Source of the DNA: Spirochaetales bacterium
GTDB lineage: Bacteria; Spirochaetota; Spirochaetia; DSM-27196; SKKC01
Direction: 5' to 3'
Assembly: GCA_007121695.1 (NCBI GenBank)
Contig: SKKC01000267.1
Location: 1-5,899, forward strand
Length of the DNA stretch: 5,899 bases
Shown one piece after another: positions 1-5,639 of this stretch; position 1 is the first letter of the stretch, and every line of letters starts with the position of its first letter. The notes under the pieces are model-generated. The model searched no databases and was not told the DNA's origin. It saw only the letters and a list, made by a program, of their open reading frames with translations. Made by a program: the position numbers and the translations under genes.

Positions 1-292
1 CAGGAGCCGCTTTGACCTTCGGCGTTTTCGCAGGCGCGCGTGCCTTCTCGCGTGCCGCCTGGGCGCGCCGGGCGTGCTTTGCGGACTTGAACGTTTCCTC
101 GAGCACGTGTACCGCAAGACTGCGCTGCTTCTTTTTCTCGGCGAGACGTGCTTTCAGCGTCTCGACCTCGTCTATCGTCCGTCGCGCCTCGGCGAGCGTG
201 GTCGATAGCTGCTCGATGTCGGTCGCGCCCTCCGGGCTTTTCTCTATCCACTTCTCTACTTTTGCCAGGTATTCCTGCGTTTTCTTGTCCAT
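1..292 (-). CDS. Partial coiled-coil protein with basic Lys/Ala/Pro-rich tail, function unknown
   Basis: Reading leftward from an ATG at 292-290, 97 codons stay open to the window edge, so the C-terminus is missing. I do not recognise the family. Residues 1-85 are almost wholly charged and helix-favouring, with leucine/isoleucine/valine spacing that fits a coiled coil (about 26-66: IEQLSTTLAEARRTIDEVETL and following), including the patch EKKKQR at 52-57. From about residue 70 the composition turns strongly basic and Ala-rich, and near 86-97 it becomes APAKTPKVKAAP, which resembles the tails of histone H1-like or other nucleic-acid-binding proteins. No signal peptide or membrane segment is seen. 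The only in-frame start between the upstream stop (343-341) and the coiled coil is this ATG, and it has no clear Shine-Dalgarno. The gene is visibly more GC-rich than the kinase gene across the gap and is transcribed divergently from it, so it is probably unrelated to the sugar locus. The protein-like composition makes it far more credible than the opposite-strand frame. Confidence 0.72.
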   Translation of the reverse strand, partial: MDKKTQEYLAKVEKWIEKSPEGATDIEQLSTTLAEARRTIDEVETLKARLAEKKKQRSLAVHVLEETFKSAKHARRAQAAREKARAPAKTPKVKAAP

Positions 293-517
293 AATGTATA
301 ATGCTACACCAGTCCGAACCCCGCAATTGTTAAAATTCGGTTAAGAAATCAGATTGATGATGAAACAGTCTGTCGCGCGGGCGATGCAATCTGGATCTAT
401 ATAGGATATTCGCTACGATTCTAACCCGTTGAAAAATCGTCCGTGACCGGAGTTCGAAACGTTTAAAAACTGGCGTCGTTGTGGAGACCCGGTTTACTAT
501 GTCAGGTAATGTTTCGG
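293..517. promoter_or_regulatory. Divergent intergenic region, promoters not resolved
   Basis: This 225-bp AT-richer stretch lies between the leftward coiled-coil gene and the rightward kinase gene, so it should carry promoters for both. A perfect TATAAT is present on the + strand at 297-302, but no acceptable -35 box sits 16-18 bp upstream of it. On the - strand the same bases read as a poor -10 very close to the start codon. Other AT-rich stretches are 327-340 and 395-410 (containing TATATA at 398-403). None forms a convincing sigma-70 pair. A dyad at 451-471 is listed separately. Confidence 0.4.
451..471. promoter_or_regulatory. Imperfect dyad upstream of the sensor kinase, possible operator
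   Basis: An 8-bp perfect palindrome AAACGTTT (457-464) is flanked by AGTT (451-454) and AACT (468-471), which are inverted copies offset by one base. It ends 46 bp before the chosen kinase start. NarL/LuxR-type regulators bind dyads as dimers, so a role in autoregulation is possible. However, short AT-rich palindromes arise easily by chance, and no second copy with the same sequence was found in the window. Confidence 0.22.
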
Positions 518-1762
518 ATGACTGCTTGGAAAAACCAACATTACACTTGGATAGATGTCGTTGCCGTTTCGATCACGATTCTTGTGCTTACGGCTGATCG
601 CTTCTTTGTGGTGCAGGAATCGGATGTAACAGGGCTGTTACATACACACGAGTTCATGCTGCTCATCCTCTTGGTTGCTACACACGGATGGTGTGTAACA
701 AGCTTGTGCCGCAATGGACGTTCCTACGTAGCTTATGTTGTGCTTCTTTTTTTCGGAGTACTTTTTGCAGTCGCTATCTGGGAAAGTGGCACAATGGTCG
801 CCACATTTGCCGTATATCTGCTCATTGTTGGCAAGATTGCTGTGGGGCCACGAACTCTTGTTCCTCTTGGAGTCCTCTGGGTCACTATTGTTGTGACTTT
901 GTTGAGCTATGACTCAGCGGTGATAATACACGATGCTTCTACAAGCACCGCAGCGCGGGGACTAATTTATCTGGTTGTGCTTGTCTGGATTTCGGTGGCT
1001 CGCGAGTATCAGATCCTCGAGCGCGTGGATCGCCAGGCTGGCATAATCGGCCACTTGAAGTCATCGGTTGAGGAGCTGTCGGCGGCAAACACGTCATATA
1101 ACACCTTCATACAGGTAGCGGAATCACAGGCGGCCCGCCTCGAACGTGCCAGGATCACGCGTGAGATACACGACGGCGTTGGCTACGCTCTTACAAACCT
1201 GATTATGCTTGCAGAGTCCGCCAAAGACATCGTTGCGCAGGAGTCACATGTCGTGCTTGATCGACTGTCGTCGATACGAAATCAGGCCAGACTGGCGCTG
1301 AGCGATACACGGCGTGCGCTGAGAGAGCTCCGTCACGCGGAACAGACACTGGCTCACGGTGAGCCTGCGCTTATTCACATGCTGGAAGTGTTCGAGCAGG
1401 CTACCGGGGTTTCGACTCGCTACGATTCATCCGTCCGACGGACTATTCTCGAAGATCAGCGTATCTTTCCGGTTGTATATCGATTCGTACAAGAGGCTTT
1501 GACCAACTCATTTCACCACGGACATGCGTCAAACGTCGAGATTCGTGCATCCTATACCGACGCTCAGCAGCTGGCTACAGCGATAGTTGTCACGGTTGCC
1601 GATAACGGTTCACCAACGGAGATCATACAGGAAGGTATTGGTCTCCATGGTATGAGAGAGCGACTTGGTGAGATTGGAGGTGAACTTGATTATCACACGT
1701 TGAATGGGTTCACCGTGATAGCTCGAATTCCACTCGAATACGGAGAGACCGACGATGCATAG
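518..1762 (+). CDS. Membrane-embedded NarL-family sensor histidine kinase
   Basis: Sensor kinase of a two-component system: it autophosphorylates on histidine and passes the phosphate to the regulator encoded next. With the start at ATG 518 it has 414 residues. Residues 12-162 hold about six hydrophobic segments (near 12-33, 45-64, 70-88, 92-109, 113-130 and 148-162) joined by short loops, so there is no sizeable extracytoplasmic domain. A helical linker (about 165-212) leads to a HisKA_3 dimerisation domain with the motif TREIHDGVGYALTN, phospho-acceptor H218. The HATPase domain follows: N box QEALTNSFHHG (E326, N330), G1 box ADNG (D362, G364) and G2 box GIGLHGMRERL near 373-383. The kinase core looks intact. 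Start choice: ATG 518 has AGGT at 504-507 with a 10-nt spacer; ATG 509 lies only 1 nt from it; the frame also opens at TTG 479 without a Shine-Dalgarno. The gene overlaps the regulator gene by 8 nt, so the two are probably translationally coupled. The ligand cannot be told from the sequence. Confidence 0.93.
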   Translation: MTAWKNQHYTWIDVVAVSITILVLTADRFFVVQESDVTGLLHTHEFMLLILLVATHGWCVTSLCRNGRSYVAYVVLLFFGVLFAVAIWESGTMVATFAVYLLIVGKIAVGPRTLVPLGVLWVTIVVTLLSYDSAVIIHDASTSTAARGLIYLVVLVWISVAREYQILERVDRQAGIIGHLKSSVEELSAANTSYNTFIQVAESQAARLERARITREIHDGVGYALTNLIMLAESAKDIVAQESHVVLDRLSSIRNQARLALSDTRRALRELRHAEQTLAHGEPALIHMLEVFEQATGVSTRYDSSVRRTILEDQRIFPVVYRFVQEALTNSFHHGHASNVEIRASYTDAQQLATAIVVTVADNGSPTEIIQEGIGLHGMRERLGEIGGELDYHTLNGFTVIARIPLEYGETDDA

Positions 1763-2408
1763 AGTTGTGCTGGTAGATGATCAAGTGCTCTTTGTCGAGT
1801 CGCTGAAAAGTGTCATACAGAATCGAGCCGACGATTTCGAAGTCGTCGGTGCTTTTTACGATGCCGATACGGCGCTCGGAGCAATCGAGGCACTCAAGCC
1901 AGATCTGGTGCTCATGGATGTGCGCATGCCCGGTATCGACGGCGTCCAGGCAACCCGCAAGGTTATGGAACTGTGCCCGGATACACGTGTTGTCATGCTC
2001 ACTACCTATGACGAGGACGAGTATCTGACCCGCGCATTTCAGTACGGTGCGGTCGGATACCTGTTGAAAGATATGCCGCCTGACTCACTTCTCGCGTGCA
2101 TGCGCTCCGCAGTAAGCGGCCAGTTTCAGATGCCGACGAAACTCGCGAATCGGCTCCTGACGAAGGACCAGAGTGCCGCGGGTGTCTCCGACGCGGATCT
2201 TCCCGACTGGCTGTACGATTTGTCGCGGAAAGAGCGGTCCATTCTTCGGTTGATCGTCGAAGGATACACGAACGACGAGATTGCCCGGCAGGTTTTTCTG
2301 GCTCCTCAGACGGTCAAGAACTACATCAGCCGTCTGTATGGAAAGGCGGATGTCGACTCGCGTCCGCACCTCATCCGCGTCTCGCGCAGTTACATTGCCT
2401 ACCTGTAG
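1755..2408 (+). CDS. NarL/LuxR-family DNA-binding response regulator
   Basis: Response regulator of 217 residues, the usual length for the NarL/FixJ class. The receiver domain (about 3-120) has the acidic pair D8/D9, phospho-acceptor D55 in VLMDVRMPG, T83 in MLTTYDEDEY and K105 in GYLLKD, so every residue needed for phosphorylation and switching is present. A linker (about 125-152) leads to a GerE/LuxR helix-turn-helix (about 154-212): LSRKERSILRLIVEGYTNDEIA, then APQTVKNYISRLYGK as the recognition-helix region. The start overlaps the end of the kinase gene (ATGCATAG, 1755-1762), and GGAGAG at 1742-1747 gives a ribosome binding site 7 nt upstream. It is the expected partner of that kinase. 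Its likely targets, by position, are the transporter and sulfatase genes downstream and possibly its own promoter; this is inference from synteny. Confidence 0.96.
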   Translation: MHRVVLVDDQVLFVESLKSVIQNRADDFEVVGAFYDADTALGAIEALKPDLVLMDVRMPGIDGVQATRKVMELCPDTRVVMLTTYDEDEYLTRAFQYGAVGYLLKDMPPDSLLACMRSAVSGQFQMPTKLANRLLTKDQSAAGVSDADLPDWLYDLSRKERSILRLIVEGYTNDEIARQVFLAPQTVKNYISRLYGKADVDSRPHLIRVSRSYIAYL

Positions 2409-2418
2409 CTCCGCAAGA

Positions 2419-2437
2419 GAGTACTTTTCAGGTACTT
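2419..2437. promoter_or_regulatory. Small inverted repeat in the regulator/binding-protein gap
   Basis: AGTAC (2420-2424) and GTACT (2432-2436) are perfect inverted copies around TTTTCAG. In RNA the stem can extend with G-U and U-A pairs to about 8 bp with a 3-nt loop. It starts 11 nt after the regulator stop codon. No T-tract follows, so it is not a convincing intrinsic terminator. It could be a DNA operator for the response regulator ahead of the transporter genes, or a weak mRNA hairpin. No clear -35/-10 pair is recognised in this 97-bp gap, so whether the transporter has its own promoter is open. Confidence 0.3.
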
Positions 2438-2490
2438 CTGACACTATGGCGACCACAAAACCCGTCGTAGACTCGTGATATCAAGACCTG

Positions 2491-2498
2491 AAGGAGGT
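2491..2498 (+). promoter_or_regulatory. Near-perfect Shine-Dalgarno for the solute-binding protein
   Basis: AAGGAGGT lies 7 nt before ATG 2506 and is complementary to the 16S rRNA 3' end over its full length. It fixes the start codon. It is much stronger than the ribosome binding sites of the kinase and first permease, which fits the need for binding protein in excess over permeases. Confidence 0.9.
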
Positions 2499-2505
2499 AC
2501 TGATC

Positions 2506-3795
2506 ATGACGGTAAAAAACACTACCGTTCGGTTTTTTGTATTTCTCTGTGTTCTCATGATTGTTGCTGTTGCAAGCGTGTCCGCCGGCGGGGCCGAGGA
2601 GCGTGAAGACGGTCCGCAGACCTTTCGCATGTACTGGAACACGAATCACCGATACGATGTATACCAGCAGGTGATCGATGATTTTGCCGAAGAGCATAAT
2701 CTTGTTGTAGACCTGGAAACCTTTCTCTGGCCCGACATGCGAACCAAACTTCTGACTGACTTTTCCGGTGGGACAGTACCCGACCTTATACAGGTTCCGG
2801 CACCTTGGATTTCCGAATTTGGCGCAAACGGCCTGCTCATGGACATGACCGAGCAGATCGCCGCCTGGCCCGAGTCGAGCGACTGGTTTGAACCCGCGTG
2901 GATAGAAGTGACCTCAGAGGGTCGCAGATACGGTATGAAGAATCATCACACCACCTTTGGCCTGTTCTATAACCGGGACTTGTTTCGTGAAGCAGGACTC
3001 GATCCTGACGCACCCCCACAAAGTCTGCGCGAGTTCCGCGATTATATGGAAGTTATCGCTGAAGAGCTTGGGCCGGATATTCTCGGCTTTGCCTTTGACC
3101 AGGATGCGGGGTATCTCGTGAACTTTTTTGCGAACTCGGATGTACCTCAACTGATCGATGACACCGAGATCGCGATCAATACGCCTGAGGTTCGCCAATC
3201 GCTTGAAATACTTCAGGAGATCGCGGCAAACGAGTGGGCTCTCATCGCCGAGCCTGGAGCCAGCTATCAGACAGCCCGACGTGCCTTCATAGAAGGATCG
3301 GTTGCAATGATGCTTTCGGGTCCATGGGATCTCGCGAGCCTCGCCGACCTTGCTCCTGACATGGACTACGGTATAGCCGTACCTCCGCACCTCGAAGGCG
3401 TGGAGCCACGAACAATTGTTGCCGGTACAGCAATGGGCATTCCTGTTGGAGCAAATCACAGCGATCTTGCGTGGGAACTCATGCAACGACTGACCGATCT
3501 CGAGATTCAGGTCGCCGCCACCCAGGAAGCCGGCATGCTCATGCCGCGTCAGAGCTGGGCGGACGACCCCCGTGTTCAGGAACTTCCGGGTGTCTCGGAT
3601 TTTGCCCGAATTGTTCCTTTTGCGGTTCCCTTCGATATCGAAGCGGCGTCCCGTGGACTTTCCGATATCATGTGGTCCGGCGGTGGTGGTGATCTTACTA
3701 CACAGCTGTACCAAAACATAATATACAACCGGAGATCTGCGTCTGAGGCGCTCGAGACCTACGTTCGGGAAGGCAACAGACTGCTCAATCAGTAA
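2506..3795 (+). CDS. CUT1-type sugar ABC transporter, extracellular solute-binding protein (family 1)
   Basis: Captures a sugar or oligosaccharide outside the inner membrane and delivers it to the two permeases encoded downstream. The protein has 429 residues, typical for SBP family 1. Residues 1-27 form a Sec signal peptide: Lys/Arg-containing start, hydrophobic core (about 9-24, FFVFLCVLMIV) and probable cleavage after ASVSA or VSAGG. No lipobox cysteine follows the core, so it is predicted to be a soluble or otherwise retained protein rather than a classical lipoprotein. This leader style is common in spirochaete binding proteins. Family signatures: TDFSGGTVPDLIQV (about 84-97), the GLFYNRDLFREAGLDP region (152-167) and FIEGSVAMMLSGPWDL (261-276). 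Aromatics such as W44, W101, W130 and W132 could serve sugar stacking, but the ligand cannot be read from sequence. It follows the regulator gene by 97 bp. The sulfatase downstream hints at a sulfated glycan as substrate. Confidence 0.96.
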   Translation: MTVKNTTVRFFVFLCVLMIVAVASVSAGGAEEREDGPQTFRMYWNTNHRYDVYQQVIDDFAEEHNLVVDLETFLWPDMRTKLLTDFSGGTVPDLIQVPAPWISEFGANGLLMDMTEQIAAWPESSDWFEPAWIEVTSEGRRYGMKNHHTTFGLFYNRDLFREAGLDPDAPPQSLREFRDYMEVIAEELGPDILGFAFDQDAGYLVNFFANSDVPQLIDDTEIAINTPEVRQSLEILQEIAANEWALIAEPGASYQTARRAFIEGSVAMMLSGPWDLASLADLAPDMDYGIAVPPHLEGVEPRTIVAGTAMGIPVGANHSDLAWELMQRLTDLEIQVAATQEAGMLMPRQSWADDPRVQELPGVSDFARIVPFAVPFDIEAASRGLSDIMWSGGGGDLTTQLYQNIIYNRRSASEALETYVREGNRLLNQ

Positions 3796-3796
3796 T

Positions 3797-3820
3797 CGTT
3801 TCAACTTGAGGTTGAGAACG
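3797..3820 (+). repeat. Intercistronic hairpin between binding-protein and permease genes
   Basis: CGTTTCAAC (3797-3805) pairs with GTTGA-G-AACG (3811-3820), giving nine base pairs with one bulged G (3816) around the loop TTGAG. It starts 1 nt after the binding-protein stop codon. No run of T follows, so it is not a standard terminator. In sugar ABC operons such hairpins after the binding-protein gene are known to stabilise the upstream mRNA or partly reduce readthrough, which raises binding protein over permease. That role is inferred here. Confidence 0.5.
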
Positions 3821-3898
3821 AGGTTATAGCCCGCCGTGCAGACGATCAATCGTGTGCGCGGCGGTGTTCATTATAAAACCCAACGAGCGAGAATCCGT

Positions 3899-4786
3899 AT
3901 GAAGATATCGTATAGTGACCGACTATCAGCCACCGGCTACCTGTTTGTGCTTCCGGCTGCTCTGGTCATGATCCTGTTCACACTGTATCCGTTCATTCTG
4001 GCTCTCTGGAACAGCCTATTCACCGGCTTCGCACAGAATCTCCAGTACGTCGGTCTACAGAATTATATCCGCCTGTTTACCTCATCACGCTTCTGGAATT
4101 CCCTATTCGTGACCATACTGTTTACCGCTGTATCATCCGGCATCAGCGGATTTCTGGGCTTTCTCGCTGCGAACTGGCTTGTGAGCCGGGGAGTTCGGTT
4201 TGGGCAGTTTTTTACCGCCATCATCTTCCTGCCCTATGTGGTTACGCCGGCAATTGCGACACTTGTGTGGCAATACATGTTTGACAGGCGATTTGGCATC
4301 CTGAATGCCGCGCTCAACTCGGTGGGACTGAATGGAGTTGCATGGCTCGGTTCGCCGGTTTCTGCCATGCTGTCGCTGATTCTCGTACAGGTATGGTTCA
4401 CTGTCGGATACAATCTTGTCATTTTTTCGTCGGGATTACAGGCGATACCAAAAGACTACTACGAGTCCGCCTCCATAGACGGAGCGACCGAGAGCCAGCA
4501 GGTTCGTCTCATTACGCTTCCGCTGATTGTTCCGACTGTCGTACTGGTACTCGTGCTATCGTTACTGTCCGGTTTTGTGAATTCATTTGTTATTGCACAG
4601 ATTCTCACCGGTGGAGGGCCTTTCCGGGCCACCGAAGTGCTGATGCTCCTTATTTACAAAACGGCCTTCGAGGGCTTTGACATACCACGGGCGAACGCGC
4701 TGACACTGGTCATGTTTCTGCTTCTGTTCTCAACATCCTACATGTTACAGAAGTGGCAGGACCGCGTGTATCACGGGCTGTATTAA
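3899..4786 (+). CDS. Sugar ABC transporter permease, MalF/UgpA-like (CUT1 family)
   Basis: First of two inner-membrane permease subunits that form the translocation path. It has 295 residues, with six hydrophobic segments near 12-36, 66-94, 102-125, 156-180, 206-232 and 264-285. The cytoplasmic EAA loop that docks the ATPase is at about 185-209 (YYESASIDGA, then ITLPLIVP), with the conserved glycine at 195. The start PxxxYPF-type region (VLPAALVMILFTLYPF) is typical of MalF/UgpA-class permeases. The frame is also open upstream to a GTG at 3836, but that would add a charged, unconserved 21-residue leader; ATG 3899, with a weak GCGAGAA site, gives the normal N-terminus. A 103-bp gap with a hairpin separates it from the binding-protein gene, while only 12 nt separate it from the next permease gene, so the two permease genes are closely co-transcribed. 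Confidence 0.95.
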   Translation: MKISYSDRLSATGYLFVLPAALVMILFTLYPFILALWNSLFTGFAQNLQYVGLQNYIRLFTSSRFWNSLFVTILFTAVSSGISGFLGFLAANWLVSRGVRFGQFFTAIIFLPYVVTPAIATLVWQYMFDRRFGILNAALNSVGLNGVAWLGSPVSAMLSLILVQVWFTVGYNLVIFSSGLQAIPKDYYESASIDGATESQQVRLITLPLIVPTVVLVLVLSLLSGFVNSFVIAQILTGGGPFRATEVLMLLIYKTAFEGFDIPRANALTLVMFLLLFSTSYMLQKWQDRVYHGLY

Positions 4787-4798
4787 CTGGAGATACGT

Positions 4799-5620
4799 AT
4801 GCGTACATTAACGGCGAAACGGGTGCGAGCCTATGTATGGCTCACACTGCTGTGCATCTTTGCGGTCCTTCCGGTCGCATATGTCTTCCTCCTGGCCCTG
4901 CAGACGAATGCAGAAGCTGCAGCGCTACCGCCGACCCTTTTTCCCGCGAGTCCACAGTTCGAGAACTTCTCCGTTGTGGCCGAGCGCATGCCGCTCGCAC
5001 GGTACTTCTACAACTCGGTGGTGTTTTCGCTGTCCACGACGGTAGCCGTTATCCTGACATCGCTGTTCGCTGGCTACGCGACGACCAAACTTCGCATGCC
5101 CGGTCGACGGTTCATTATATCCATGTTCGTCGGTGGCATACTTATACCGCCAGCCATACGCGCCATACCTCTGTATACCATGATCGCTCGCTTGAACCTC
5201 GTCGATACCTGGGCAGGACTGTCACTGCCGCTTATGGCGACTGGATTCGGGCTGTTTTTCATGCATCAGTTTCTCAAGACCGTACCAGATTCGGTCGTTG
5301 AAGCCGCACGCATCGACGGTTGTTCGGAGTCGCGTATCGTACTGCAGATTGTGGGACCGCTCGTGCTGCCAGCACTAGTGACCCTGTTCATTTACAATTT
5401 TCTATTTCGCTGGAATGGCTATCTCTGGCCCCTGGTTGTCACGCGGCGCACGTGGACGACGCTCCCCGTCGGCATATCAGTATTCAAGACATCCGAACAG
5501 CTGATAACCTGGAACCTTATTGCAGCCGCTGCGGTAGTTACCCTGATTCCGGTGCTCGGGCTCTTTTTCGCCGTTGGCGGACGCATTGTAAAAGGTATTG
5601 CGATGCAGGCCAGCAAATAG
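4799..5620 (+). CDS. Carbohydrate ABC transporter permease, MalG/UgpE-like (CUT1 family)
   Basis: Second permease subunit of the importer, 273 residues, the normal size for MalG/UgpE-class proteins. Six hydrophobic segments lie near 12-34, 72-94, 104-128, 137-158, 183-205 and 240-262. The EAA loop is canonical: VVEAARIDGCSESRI (166-180) followed by GPLVLPAL (186-193), with conserved glycine 174. The C-terminus, GGRIVKGIAM, matches the usual end of this family. GGAGAT at 4789-4794 is the ribosome binding site, just 3' of the preceding permease stop codon. The sulfatase gene begins 19 nt after this stop codon, so it probably shares the transcript. No ATP-binding subunit is encoded in the window; CUT1 systems often use a shared MsmK/UgpC-type ATPase encoded elsewhere, or it may lie beyond the right edge. 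Confidence 0.96.
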   Translation: MRTLTAKRVRAYVWLTLLCIFAVLPVAYVFLLALQTNAEAAALPPTLFPASPQFENFSVVAERMPLARYFYNSVVFSLSTTVAVILTSLFAGYATTKLRMPGRRFIISMFVGGILIPPAIRAIPLYTMIARLNLVDTWAGLSLPLMATGFGLFFMHQFLKTVPDSVVEAARIDGCSESRIVLQIVGPLVLPALVTLFIYNFLFRWNGYLWPLVVTRRTWTTLPVGISVFKTSEQLITWNLIAAAAVVTLIPVLGLFFAVGGRIVKGIAMQASK

Positions 5621-5627
5621 ACTCAAC

Positions 5628-5632
5628 AGGAG
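5628..5632 (+). promoter_or_regulatory. Ribosome binding site of the sulfatase gene
   Basis: AGGAG lies 7 nt upstream of ATG 5640, inside the 19-nt gap after the permease stop codon. It decides the sulfatase start, which matters because that start leaves no room for a signal peptide. Confidence 0.8.
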
Positions 5633-5639
5633 CAATCTG

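Noticed and set aside
297..302. Perfect TATAAT on the + strand as a promoter -10 box
   Set aside because: No acceptable -35 element lies 16-18 bp upstream, and it sits at the start of the divergent gene; chance occurrence in AT-rich sequence is likely.
12..344. Rightward 110-codon open frame at the left edge
   Set aside because: Its product is rich in Ser, Arg, Phe and Cys with no recognisable domain, and it is antisense to the leftward coiled-coil frame, which has a far more protein-like composition.
2085..2470. Overlapping 120-codon frames on both strands at the end of the response-regulator gene
   Set aside because: The regulator frame through this stretch encodes a textbook helix-turn-helix; the alternatives have no motif and run through it.
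2445..2477. Ten-codon frame (MATTKPVVDS) in the gap before the binding-protein gene, considered as a leader peptide
   Set aside because: No Shine-Dalgarno precedes it, it has no run of regulatory codons, and there is no attenuator structure after it.
2914..3849. Leftward 311-codon open frame opposite the binding-protein gene
   Set aside because: It lies wholly antisense to a clear family 1 solute-binding protein. The translation has no recognisable motif or hydrophobic pattern, and long antisense frames are common opposite GC-biased genes.
3836..3898. GTG-initiated 21-residue extension of the first permease
   Set aside because: It has no ribosome binding site and adds a charged leader not expected in MalF/UgpA-type permeases; ATG 3899 gives the normal N-terminus.
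4753..5301. Rightward 182-codon frame overlapping both permease genes
   Set aside because: It is out of frame with the two permeases, rich in Arg, His, Ser and Cys, and has no domain; it is a shadow of the second permease gene.
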